Source: Lyophyllum atratum
Taxonomy: Eukaryota > Basidiomycota > Agaricomycetes > Agaricales > Lyophyllaceae
DNA: 64,000 bases
Direction: 5' to 3'
Assembly (NCBI GenBank): GCA_014905825.1
Contig: JACGCN010000019.1
Span: 186,001 to 250,000, forward strand
Every line of letters starts with the position of its first letter. The first letter of the stretch is position 1. Of this stretch, positions 10,559 through 21,618 are shown in pieces. The notes beneath the pieces were generated by a model. It worked only from the letters and a program-made list of their open reading frames with translations, had not been told where the DNA came from and did no database searches. The position numbers were made by a program, and so were the translations under genes.

Positions 10559-13500
10559 ATGTCTCGTCATACCCATCGAACCCAGTCTCCTGGAGCACAA
10601 CCACGTTCATTTTCGGATGCACTACGTAAGTCGTATTTTGTCCTCTGAAATACGTCGCTTGACAGGTGCCGAAATCTCTCGTAGCCCAAAGTCCCTCTGA
10701 TAATGGACTTGAAGAAACTCCTGGACGTTACCGCACGTCCCAAGTAATTCAAGAGCTGCTAGAAGCATCCGCTCGGTTCAAAAAGTGAGAAAATCCAGTG
10801 GCTGATGGTCGACTCTATGATTCATTACATCTGTCCTTAGGCGCATCGACAGCCTTCAGGATGAGGTAAGGACCCCTCGCAAAGTAATTACCTAACACCA
10901 TGGTGACCGATGTCCCGAAGCTTGGACTTTTTTCGAAGGAGTGTCGTGAATTGGGAAGGTCCTATGCGCTCATCGCATCTGTACGACAAATCAAGGCGGA
11001 ATTCGCCGAAATGCTGTCTCTCTTTGAAGAAAACGCCAATATGTTGTCAAATTCCATTCGAACTCCTGCTTCTACAAATCACAACGATTCACCGGCGACG
11101 GCTGAGATCGCTTCAAAGATTTCAACTTTGTTTGATAGACTTGCAGAAGCCTTTGAAACATTCCGCGAGCGCCTCAGCGACTTCAGAGAATACACGGTGT
11201 GTGGGGACTATTTTCGATCCTTTTTCACAATTTAACGAGCTCTGCTTGGATAGGACGAAAGTGTCAAAGTCAAAGACGTGGCGAAGCTGTTCGAACGGGA
11301 CCTCAAGGTCGGCAGTGATTGATCTATCCTGTTTTGTCGTGCCTCACACATGCCCGCTCTTACAGTATCGCGCTTCCTGCTTGAAGGTGTATGATAAAGG
11401 CAAGTGAGATGCTTTGATATTTCGGTGGAAATATTGAGTATCAATCAGATCCTTTTCATCCCATGAACATGCGACTTTATATCAGCAACCTGACTGAGGA
11501 GATGGGGGACGACCTCGATTGCATACATTCTGCCTTCAAATTGTTCAACACATACGGTGAGTGAAACTTTCGAGGAGCTACGCGCGATCCCCATCCAAAA
11601 TAGGACTGCCTGTCATGCAATATGAGCAGAAACCTGATGCTGAGAGCGTCCTGAATATGTCGACCGTGGCCACATTCTTTTCCGCCGTCACCGCAACCAC
11701 ACTACAAATGTCGGTCAGCATTCAAGGCGATTCGCCGAACAACGCTATCATAATCGTCAATACATTTTGGTTCTGTTCCTTGGTCCTTAGTATCGGCGCC
11801 GCTTTGAACAGTTTGATGGCCGGTGCTTGGAAGCGCACTCCATAGTAAGTTGCTGCGGATGCGAGTATAGTAAACATTGACTCATTAATAGCAGCGGCAG
11901 ACGTGGTCGAACACTTCCACTCTGGGTTACGATCTGGATTCACCTATCAGCTCCAGTGTTCCTGGCAGCATCCATTGCATGTTTCTCCATTGGACTGGTA
12001 TTCTTCGCATATGGATCCGATCAGGTTTGTTTTTTGTCGTTGAAATCTGACTGGAAGAGTGGCAGCTGTTGACGAACCTATTAGAAGAACATAACGTCGG
12101 TCTTCACTCTCATTACCACCATCGTGACTTTCTTCGGGTTCATAACAGTCGCATCTTGGATCTTGTATGAACGGTGGATCGCTCCTTGGGTTTCCACTAT
12201 CTCTGATCTCCATAATCATGAAGCGGGACCATCGAGCGGCGGGAAGGCTGCGGATTCCGCAGAATTGAAAGCAAGCCGTCCTCAGCTCCGCCGTTCCAGA
12301 TCCGATTCTATATCTGTTCACTCATTCGGTTCCGCGCGGTCGAGCGACTCCTCATTCAGCATCGGCATTGGGCACTTATTCAGGTATCTCGCATATCAAG
12401 ATTCACCTCAGGCCGAGCAGCCTTGCGACCCCGAGATCCAAACACCCGTGCCCGCTCCCGAGGAAGAGCAGCGTGAACCAAGGCGAGGAATGACCTGGGG
12501 AGCTGGTGCTCGAGCTGTGGCTCTCCAATTGGCAGTCACTAAGGAACTTTGGACCAAGACCGCTCGCGCGGTCCCTCGCATGGCCCAAACAATGCGACGA
12601 GCTATCACTGCTTCCGCATCGGTGCCCAACCTAGGGTCTCCGATTCCTCCTTTTCCTGAGGTGCCCGTCGGGCCATCATATCGGGCGTTCCGCACAGACT
12701 TCGGTGTCCTTCAAGACCTCGAATATTCTCCTGACGGAACGATATTGGTTGCGACGAAGTTTGTAATTTATGACGTCTCTCCGACGTGATTATTTGATGT
12801 CGTTTTAGCTACGATAATGAACGCCAACAATCGCGCACTATTTGTTACCGAATTACAGAGGTTGATGTACTACCTCCAGTACCGTGTGACCTATACTGAC
12901 TCCTCTGCTAGACATTGTATACGTTTGGGCCTTGCAAGCACACTCTTGGCCAAATTAGCAAGCAAGTTGCCTGGTAAGTAGATACCATTACATGATCGCC
13001 TGTTTTGCCTGAACAATCAATAAAAGGTCGCAAGATGGAAAGAGAATCCTAGTGAGGCTCGACCGTGGTATCGATATCCTGGATTCGGTTTGTTTTTCCG
13101 ATCTTCCATCGACCAGAATGCCAGAAATGACATGAGACACACAGCACTGTAAGCAGCTGAGCTCTATCAAGCGACCCCATCAGGTTGAATCCGCGGCATG
13201 GTGTGACGCAAATAGTCAAGGTAAGGGCTTTCCAAATTATAGGAACGACAAAAATTGGTGGATCGCATTCTAGACCTCTTTTCTGTCGAAAGGAATGTCG
13301 TATTCAAGTTGGTACGTCTGGCACAGGTCACCTCACGAGCGGTGAACTGAATTTGATTTATCAGTCTCACCGTGGACAAGTACGTTCAATCATACTGCAG
13401 GATGCTATTATTTAACAATCGGTGTCCTTACAGACATTGGAAAGGTATCCGTTTGACAACCTTCTCCTTCGAGACATCGCAGTGGTGCCGGGAGCACGGT

Positions 13501-14394
13501 TCCTGCTCGCTGTCGGCCGAGTTACTCTCCACGGAGAAATGCTGCTCCCGCACAACAGCAGAGCCGAAAAACAACTCATCTGTACGTTCATCCCTGCCGC
13601 GCTAAGCCAGTTGATCAATATCCGTGCTACAGTATATGACATGCAGTCCAAAAAGTATCTTAGGTGCGTCTTCGTGTCTTTTGTCTTCTCTTCCTAACCG
13701 AAGACTGTATAAAAGTCGCAATCCTGTGTTGGACGACGTTCGCCACGTCACACTTGGCAAGCAATTGGCCAAAGACGAGTCAAGTAGTTTCGACGTTGTG
13801 CTAGTCCATAAAGTTACAGTGCGTTTCCAATTTTTGACGCGTATCCGTTTTCGGGATTAATCAACCCCGCAGCCTCCTCCTCAGATATGGACTCTATCGA
13901 TCCATGTCACTAGTCCTCCTATTATCCGACCAAAAATACCTCGTACACTGCTGCAAGCTGACCTTCCTGGTCCTGCATATCTCGCCGGAGATCGAGAGCA
14001 GATGGTCCTTTGCGTCGGGCACAGTATGCAAAACCTTCTTGACTGCTTTAACTTCAGCTGACACCTTACAGACGGTGATGTCCAGATACGTGATCGGGAG
14101 CAAGGCTGGCTGGTTGACAGCGTACCGGCGCAGGTTGTGACCAATAACTGGCGATGCGTTGCGTGGTGCCCTGTTCCGCAACACCCAGACTCTATCACTT
14201 TTGCCACGGCCGGGGCTAAGGGACTCAAAATTTGGTACATTACGGTTCCGCCACGCCAGCCAGAACTTGGTCCCGTATCAAGCCGCTCACAATCCCCCGA
14301 CCGACCACTAACCATCTTTGAGGAACCGGTCAGCCCAACGATGACACCGGCCGAATCCAGCCCACCCAATGAAAGAGTGCTATCTAGTACCTGA
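10559..14394 (+). CDS. Membrane-anchored WD40-like protein, copy B (spliced)
   Basis: Plus-strand paralog of complement 678-4554, with many small exons. The ATG at 10559 (MSRHTHRTQSPG) opens a frame that splices into SQVIQELLEASARFKK and then VTDVPKLGLFSKECRELGRS, equivalent to the N-terminal helical exon of copy A. Hydrophobic segments follow at about 11660-11840 (VATFFSAVTATTLQ; FCSLVLSIGAALNSLMAG) and 11930-12180 (PVFLAASIACFSIGLVFFA; ITTIVTFFGFITVASWILY). A Ser/Pro-rich linker ends at DFGVLQDLEYSPDGT. C-terminal exons encode propeller-like pieces: VAWSQDGKRILVRLDRG, RDIAVVPGARFLLAVG, PVLDDVRHVTLGK, and DSITFATAGAKGLKIWYI near 14200-14250. The overall plan is a four-helix membrane domain plus a WD40-like cytosolic part. 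The membrane half recalls DUF6535-type domains of mushroom-forming fungi, but that comparison is from memory and weak. Function unknown. Confidence 0.65.
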
Positions 14395-15733
14395 AGGACT
14401 TGGCACTTCCTTTTCTCTGTTCCAATTCCGACCACTCATCCAAACTCGGTAGAATTGTGATACTTCAATGATACTAGATTAATTGATAGCACCGTGCAAG
14501 AAACGCAGCATACAATTAATCTCTAACAGTCTAAGCATTACCTTTAACTACGCTAAAGCCTAATAGTAATTGGTATGTGCAACTTGCCAAGTGCTCAAAT
14601 ATCTGACCATTGCCGGCGTTGTCACCAAGAAATTTCCACGTGACCCTACAGACTCTCTTCAATTTTGCTTTCGAACTTTGCCTGGCTTGGCCCATCTCTA
14701 ACTTCACTTGTTCAATACTCTGACTGACTCAATGCTCGTTCCTCACAATTGCGCTACCGCCACCGTCATAAAAAATGTGGTTCAGTGAGGAATGGCAAGG
14801 TGGCTTTGCCGCATGCTACAAATACAAAAAGGAGAGTGGAATTTTCATGGGCGGAACTCGGTGTTGTGAATTACAACTGCAAATTTCCGGCGCGTAAGGC
14901 AAGATTTCGCTTGACTATTACGCAAAGGCCACACCTAACTATCTGTGATCTTTAAGTCAGCAGCTACGACGAGCCTGACGATATAGGCAGTCAACTAGCG
15001 AAGAGTGATGAATGCAAGTCTTTGACGCATCCCTTCATCTGGCGCGTTGTGACCCACATCTTCTCCCAGAATTTGACTGACCAGATATGAATTGTATATT
15101 CTTTTAGCTCACTACTTGTATCCATTAAAATTGGGCGCAATGGACGTGCACCGGTATCAATGCAAGTTACGGAGGGTAAATCATGCAAACGACGAGCGCG
15201 GAGCCCACGACAAGTCTAAATCATCGATGACGCGCGTCACTGGTGCATAGACCTCCTTTGGCTCCAAAATTGTGTGGGTAATACGTCTGGAGGAAACATA
15301 TTTTGATCCGAGTTCGTCAGTCCTAGAGCATGAGGAAATTTTCCCCTTACCTCCGACATCGTCATTTATTCACAATGAGAAACAGACGAATGATCGAGTT
15401 CAATACATTTGGAGGGCTGTCCCGGGCGTCGCATGTTACAAGTCAGTCCTTTACTGGTTCTCTGCGTGGCGGAAGGTTTCCAACGCTCCTTGATACAAAA
15501 CACCGGGGACCGAGATACTTGGAGACACATACTCGAGTAGCCCGTATCCAAGATCGATGCCTGCGACGCAGGTTACATTTTTTTGTCTAATGGCTCCAAG
15601 GACTATTCAGTCTACCCCCATCGTTCATGTAGACATGTAGAGATCTCGCGCGATCTGCTATCATTCAGTTGTTTCCATCACATCGTGATACATACTTTAC
15701 GGGCCATGTGTGAGTTTCCCTCGTGCTTTTGGT
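14395..15733. other. Intergenic region, nothing recognised
   Basis: AT-rich spacer after the second WD40-like gene. Open frames here are short and show no conserved motif, no plausible splice chain and no similarity to neighbouring genes. No repeat was obvious. Confidence 0.4.
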
Positions 15734-16150
15734 CTAGCCTCGCCTCGTTGGACAGCCTCGATACCATTTAAATTCTTTCAGTGCTCCTCGCGTGGTCAAG
15801 CCGCTCATGAATATCGAATCTCGATGTGCGGTACCATGAAGCGCCAATTTGGAAACCGAAACACGCAATAACGCTCCACGAGGACGCGGAAAACGAAAGG
15901 CAGGGCCATCAACTTGGACGAGACCGTTAGCGGTGAATCTGAAGCAGCGGTCCTCTCGACAGGCTGCGAACATACCTACATACACCCTGTCTGGCCCTGA
16001 CGCCCCCGGTGCGTAGCGGGCAGCAGCAATTCGAATATATCTCCAGATCTGCCCGTCTAGGCTGCAATGGACCAATGGGACATTCACGCGTGCGGTTTAC
16101 TCTTTGGAACTCGGATCAAACACTCGCAGTACGTTGTCGAAGCCAAGAAG
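15734..16150 (-). pseudogene. Possible decayed DUF1349-like gene fragment
   Basis: A minus-strand frame reads HCSLDGQIWRYIRIAA and then DRVYVGMFAACREDRCFRF. It resembles the second half of DUF1349 (concanavalin-like) proteins, where a serine/aspartate/glycine turn, a tryptophan-arginine strand and a VGxxAAC strand follow each other. Immediately upstream, the expected strand (RVNRTREC) is in a different frame and separated by a stop, which suggests a frameshift. No convincing N-terminal half was found up to 16900. The family match is from memory and the fragment could be spurious. Confidence 0.3.
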
Positions 16151-16922
16151 CTCCAAGAAGCCGCCGGAGGTGTGATCCCATCATCAGCGACGTCTGGGTC
16201 TACGCATCCGTATGAAAAGGTATACTGTCCACCGTCCGTCAGTGGAGAACGCCTCGCTATTAGTGGTGACACTGACAGTGGCGTATATCGTATGAGCGGA
16301 GTGGTAGTAGCAGATTCCGAGGAGCCCCAATTATATTTCGACAGCTGTTGTTCAGTCAGAGAAACCTTGAGAAGCAGGAAGTCCGGGGGCCACGGATATG
16401 TCTAGATCTCCTGGTGTATATTTAGCTCGATCGACGGGGCATGACAGGGGGGTGACAATCTACGACCGTTTAGTAACTTGTGTACTCAATCATTCTCCCT
16501 CAGGATCTGGGTAATACGACAACTCGTCAACATGTCAGCAGACCCATTCCATGATCCCTTGTGGGATTGGAGATGGCGCAGCGGCCGTAGAAATGGTACA
16601 GCCATGGCTTTGGACCCTCGAGATCGAACGGGGAATGACCTGGATCCAGTTAGGTGTTTAACGGCAGTAGGGTGAAATTTTGTGATAAGAGCCGTATGTG
16701 CGATTTCCTGGGATCAATTCGCCGTCAAGTTCGGGAAGTTGGAAAGAACCGCCGCGGGGCTGAACACAGGCGTTTCATCGGACATGATGGTAACATATAG
16801 ACAAAAGACTTGCTCCCGATCGCCAAGTAAGTATGGACTTTCGTCGCGTTTGGGGCGAGCAGATGCTTCGATGCACTTACATTGGTTGGCAACGGTAAGC
16901 TGATCGTACAGGGCGAACTCCT

Positions 16923-17628
16923 TTATGGAACGAATTCATTATGCTTTTTGTGCCATCCCTCCAATGAATCAGGTCCATAGCCCAGGTAAGTCTCCTTCTT
17001 GCCCTCAGGAAGACGGACATAACCGGGTTTCGAGTCTAGCTTGATGCAGACCTGAGAAGAGGGGAGGTGTCAAGATGCGTGTGTATTAAGATATGATGAC
17101 GATTTACGAGGGTGTCGGGTTCTTTAAGTTCGGGGGAATCAATAGCAGAGGCGAAAGGATGGATGAGTTCGGGCCTATGGCTTATATCAACAAGAAGATT
17201 TCAAGGGAAGACAGCAGATTACCAATGCTTGTCATATAGCCATAGCATGCTTGAGCATTTCGAACAGAAGTTTCGCTCAGAGGACGCAATGGATTGCTCA
17301 GGTGTGTCTCGATTCATGACTGCCTTGTAAACACTGGACATATTCATCCATAAGCGCGTCGTGGCAAGTTGTAAATCGTGATATGAATTCGGCACACCTT
17401 ATGTGTTCTTTCCCCTCTGCTTGTAAAGTATTGTTATACCCTCCGAGGTTGATAGAGCCGCCAACACCGCCGACTTTCCTGCAGATGGAGCAAAGACATA
17501 GCTGTGCGAGAATCAGCCGATGACACTTGTGGCAACTCATCGCTCACTTGGTAAGGTACAGGTGTGCTGGAATCGACTGTGAACCGCACCGCACCGCAAT
17601 GGCAACTACCAGAGAGTTTAACGGGCAT
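16923..17628 (-). CDS. GFA/CENP-V domain protein (glutathione-dependent formaldehyde-activating enzyme-like)
   Basis: Small minus-strand gene in five short exons, each too small to stand out alone. The first exon (ATG at 17628) gives MPVKLSGSCHCGAVRFTVDS up to PVPYQ. The next (about 17535-17430) gives LCLCSICRKVGG then SINLGGY and KEHIR. The third gives VYKAVMNRDTPEQS and ERNFCSKCSSMLWLYDKHW. The fourth gives PELIHPFASAIDSPELKEPD. The last gives CIKLDSKPGYVRLPEGKKET and ends WHKKHNEFVP before the TAA at 16923. The C-x-C, C-x2-C and C-x2-C pairs are the zinc ligands of the GFA fold. Such proteins are zinc-binding carbon-sulfur lyase-like enzymes, often annotated without proof of substrate. All splice sites used are GT...AG. 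It appears intact. Confidence 0.8.
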
Positions 17629-18951
17629 TGTTGACAAAGTTTAGGTTCAAACGACGTTCAATTGTTATGTTAAGAGGAAGAGTGCTGATATGACGCATTA
17701 AGCGGGAGACTGTGTGGTATTGGAGCCGATCCACGTGATATTGACTACTGGGTTCGGAGTACCCAGTAGTACTAGTAGTAGTACCATTTTTAAAGCATCA
17801 CCTACAGTGCTTAACGACATCCTTACACCATCCTGGAACCAGATTTGTCGATAGAGCGTTCATGTCTGTCAATTGCGGAGGGAGATTGGTGGAGGTTGCC
17901 GAGGGTCGCCGTCCGCAGCCTTCCGAAGATCGCAAAACTCCGCACTCCGACCCATCAAAACGGCGGAAAAGATTTTTTTTCTTGCTGTCCTCCTGCCTCA
18001 CCGCCGCCGCGTATCTCTTCATCGCCTCTATTCATTTCGCTTCTTGGACCAGAGTATCGTTTCATGAACCCTTCCGCTCGCTGCGTCGAAGAAACCTAGG
18101 CGACATAGCCATATCGCGGGGTAGCAGTTTGCACGGGAATATTGGTCGGCTTGAGTCCCCCATACAGATCGTGAGTCTATGTCCCCCTCCTTTCACAGTT
18201 CTTCGAACGTTGTCGATGATTTTAAAAAATATAAACTGATTTTAATGAGTACGACTCGTCATTTGACGGGAATGAACTCACCCTTTTCGCTGAGACTCCA
18301 TTTTACTTTTCCATGCTTTTCATGATACTTTTTTACTGATCTGACCTTCTCTTCCCAGGCTTTACCCTCTCCTCCGGCCTATGTCTTCTGCGTACGTTCG
18401 TGATGTATCCCTCGTCTAGACTTGTCAATATATTTTTGCCTTCGGATCGTACGCTTGATAGTCCGACTGTCAGCTCAGTAGTGTGGCATGTATAGGCGGT
18501 TCGTCCAACGCGAATTAATGAATGGCGTGGACGATTGACATACTCGTTGTCGCTGGCGCTGAATGCCTATGCTAAGCAGGCCCCATGATGGGAGAGTCAG
18601 TCTTGGTGAGAAGCCCCAGCGCAGCACCGTCTATGCACACTAGGTCCACCTGTCACTTAACGTAGTGGTTATAATTATAGCGCACTAAGCCTTCAGTCTA
18701 TCCTATAGTTGGCTATACCGAGGAGATCCTTCGCAATGCTGATCAGATTTGGTCACAGTGTTTTACACTTTATTTTGGAATGGCAGACTTGTCTACGCTA
18801 CTTGAGGCTGATAAACTACAAGTACTTTTATTATTACAAGGCTCCATGTTCCTACGTGTTTAATTGTCCGAATTAAGAAATGTACATACAGATGACACAC
18901 GGAAATCAATTCCCTAGTCATGAACCCAAAAACAAATGGAGTGCACGAGCT
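17629..18951. other. Intergenic region with small palindrome
   Basis: Upstream of the GFA gene and downstream of the regulator gene. It contains the inverted repeat CTACTGGGT / ACCCAGTAG (17745-17769, 7-base loop), followed by a run of short AGTA units. A plus-strand frame at 17862-18239 has one hydrophobic stretch but no recognisable domain. Confidence 0.4.
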
Positions 18952-21618
18952 CTAATTATCGGGAAAGAAAGCCAACAGTCCGTTCGGATGATCATCGCCT
19001 GCGTGAACATCCTCTAGAGACATCCGAGAGCGAATCTTCATCAGCTCGTCCCAAAGATGAGTAGGCACCTGGTTTTCCCTCCGCAAGAACGTCCGAATAT
19101 GGTCCAGCCACTCCTTCATCAGACGGAAACGACCTTCAGCTTTGGCGTCCGAGGATTTGCCGCCAAATACAGCCGACCCATCCTGGATCGCCAGAAGCGA
19201 CACCTGCGCGAGCCAGTAGAACGGTAGAGCATTGCGGATGAATGGAGGCTCCTCCCGGCTTTCCTCCAGTTGCTTCGACTCGGGGCTGTTAAGCCACATC
19301 TGGAGCCAGTTGTGCAGTGCGTACTGGATGGCGAAGGCGTTGTCGTGTTCCTCGCCCGGAACAGCCTCGTCCCCTCCGATCCGTGTCGGGCTGGGATCAG
19401 CGGATGGATTTTCGGCGTGCGCAGAGTACAGGTTTCGCAGGATGGTGTGGATGAGGATGAAGTGCGCAAATGGGTTGAGTGCTATGGAGACTGTGGAGAG
19501 GCGAGTTTCGCCGAGAACGGCTAAAGCTCGTTTCATGGGGAAGCCCGACATCCGCGAGGATCCAGTTCCATAGGGTGATGGCGCTTGTAAGGCTCCATAC
19601 CATTCCATGGAATCGCGTGCTACCCATAGAGCGTCATCACATGGGAGACACAAGTCGAGCTCGGCGGGCTGGAACGACGGCGATAGCGAAAAGTACATGC
19701 AGTGACAGCAATCGTGGAGATATGACAAAAACAGTACACTGAACCGGGACAAGCGTTAGAGGCGCGTCAGAGATGTACAATGAATCAAGCGCACCGTTTG
19801 ATGGTTTCGTAATTTGCCCATTCTCTCCAAGCGGCATCCAAACTCTGAACATCGTTCAAGTCGGGAGGCGTCCAAGCGCCCACCCGAGGAATTAGCCCAG
19901 TTCTACGGATCATCTACAGATTAGGCATAGCTTCAGCGGGTTGTTATGCGCGTAATGGGAAAGATCACACACCATGACAAGCATGCCATGATACACGTTT
20001 GACGATATTCTCTGGTCTGCTTTCTGGTGGAACAGGCCAATGGTTTGTAAGAGAACGACGGTTAGGATGAGATGGTTCTGGTCTCGAGGATCCGTGGAGA
20101 TCCTTGCCTGGTATGATGTCAGCTCGGATCAACGGCACTGGCCAGGCGCGTGCTTACAAATTCCTGAACCAAGGCGTCCCTTGTGGAGGCAAGGGTCTCG
20201 TCGATGAATGTCGTCGCCGTACCACTCTTGACGAAGAGGGCACCACATGCCTGCATGGCACGCAGTAGGATCAACGGCTTATCTTCCATGTTCCATGTTG
20301 CAGGATGTACGACTGGAACTTGCGTGCAGAAGGTGGAAAAGAACAGGTTTACTAGAATAAAACAACAGAACAAGTGAGCAGAAGGTAGATCGGCGTAGTT
20401 AAAAGTATGTACGATAGTGATCGAGATCCGCGGACGTTGGTCCCTGAGGATTAATGACTACCGAGGACGCGTCATAAAAGGAGCTAGAGATGGAATCCAG
20501 TGGCGATGTCTGATGCGCGGATATCCGAGGCGAGGCATCAACATTGGACTCATTTGACATGAGAGTTCCGAAATCCGTCATAAACCCTTGGTCATCGTAT
20601 CCCTTCGGTTGGATGAAGGAGAACTGCTCTTCTCCGAAGCTGGGGTAGAACTCATTGCCCTCGAGCCATGAGAAATCGTTTATGGATCCCGGCTGTGGTG
20701 GCGAACACGACGCTATCGAGGCATCGAAGAAGGGATCGATAAGAGGATTTGGGAAGGCCTGATTGAGATAAGAGTCCATGGCATATGTGTCAAAGCTCAT
20801 GTCGAATGTTCCTGACATATCGGGATGGTTCTCGAAGAACTCAGACCGCGGCGATGAGTGTGATGATGAAGTGGAAGAGGACCCTGGAGAAACCAGAGAT
20901 GGCATCGCGGAATGTGGCGAGATTGGCGTGGACGAAGTAAAGCAGGGGAATGTCGAGGGGAACTCCATGGGACTGCTTGTCAAGGAATCAGGAAAGACGC
21001 TGGGTGTCGAGGACGCAACGCTGCCCGCGGAGGAGGAGGCAGAAACGGAGAGTTTTCTTTTGGAAGAAGCCAGCTTCTTGTTTCGTGAGGCTTCGGGATC
21101 GTTGATGAAGATGCATTCACGACCACGTGAGGAACACTTCGAGCATGGGTATTGGAGATTGCATTTGACTTTTGACTCTGCGCATGCCTAAAGGTTGTGT
21201 CAGTCAATGACGAACTCTCTAGCTCAAGGCTATATCCCACCTGACACGATTTTCGTCGAGAACGGTTCGCGTTGACACTATGATAATGTTTATTGAGAAA
21301 CCTATCATCTTCGCGTGAGGGGACCACCTACGAGTCGCCACAAGTCCGTTTATGTCTTGTGAGTAGATCGCTCCTCGTAAACTCCGCTTGGCATATCTAG
21401 ACATGAGATCAATACGATGGTACGATGCTGTGGAGTAAGGCGTCGATAGTTACACTGCAACGATGAAGCCTTTCATTAGTGTCTGCTTTACGTTTAGTGA
21501 CGGTCAAGGAAAGAGATAGATCGTGCTTACGAGACCGAAGGTGCCGATTGAGATGAGTAGTCCTGGTAAACTTTGCTGGGCAAAGAGGGCAGTACTTCGT
21601 TTGTGGTAGTGAGGGCAT
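18952..21618 (-). CDS. Dual C2H2 / Zn2Cys6 fungal transcription factor
   Basis: Minus-strand regulator. Exon 1 (ATG at 21618) encodes the first C2H2 finger, YCPLCPAKFTRTTHLNRHLR. Splicing then gives SHTNERLHRC and a second finger, SICQAEFTRSDLLTRHKRTC. The next exons give NRSRRKSCQ joined to ACAESKVKCNLQYPCSKC and ending RGREC (about 21250-21120), a binuclear cluster with spacing C-x2-C-x6-C-x5-C-x2-C-x6-C. A Ser-rich nuclear linker follows (20400-21070). The C-terminal half (about 20370-18952) is helical, with LHDCCHCMYFSLSPSF and AHFILIHTILRNLY, as in the fungal transcription factor regulatory domain. It is expected to bind DNA in the nucleus. It lies 7.5 kb from the polyketide synthase; a role in that cluster is possible but unproven. 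The C2H2 exons had to be joined by splice logic, so their boundaries are inferred. Confidence 0.85.

Noticed and set aside
17862..18239. Plus-strand open frame with one hydrophobic stretch
   Set aside because: Only a single membrane-like segment and a low-complexity basic flank; no recognisable family and no paralog in the window. Not strong enough to list as a gene.
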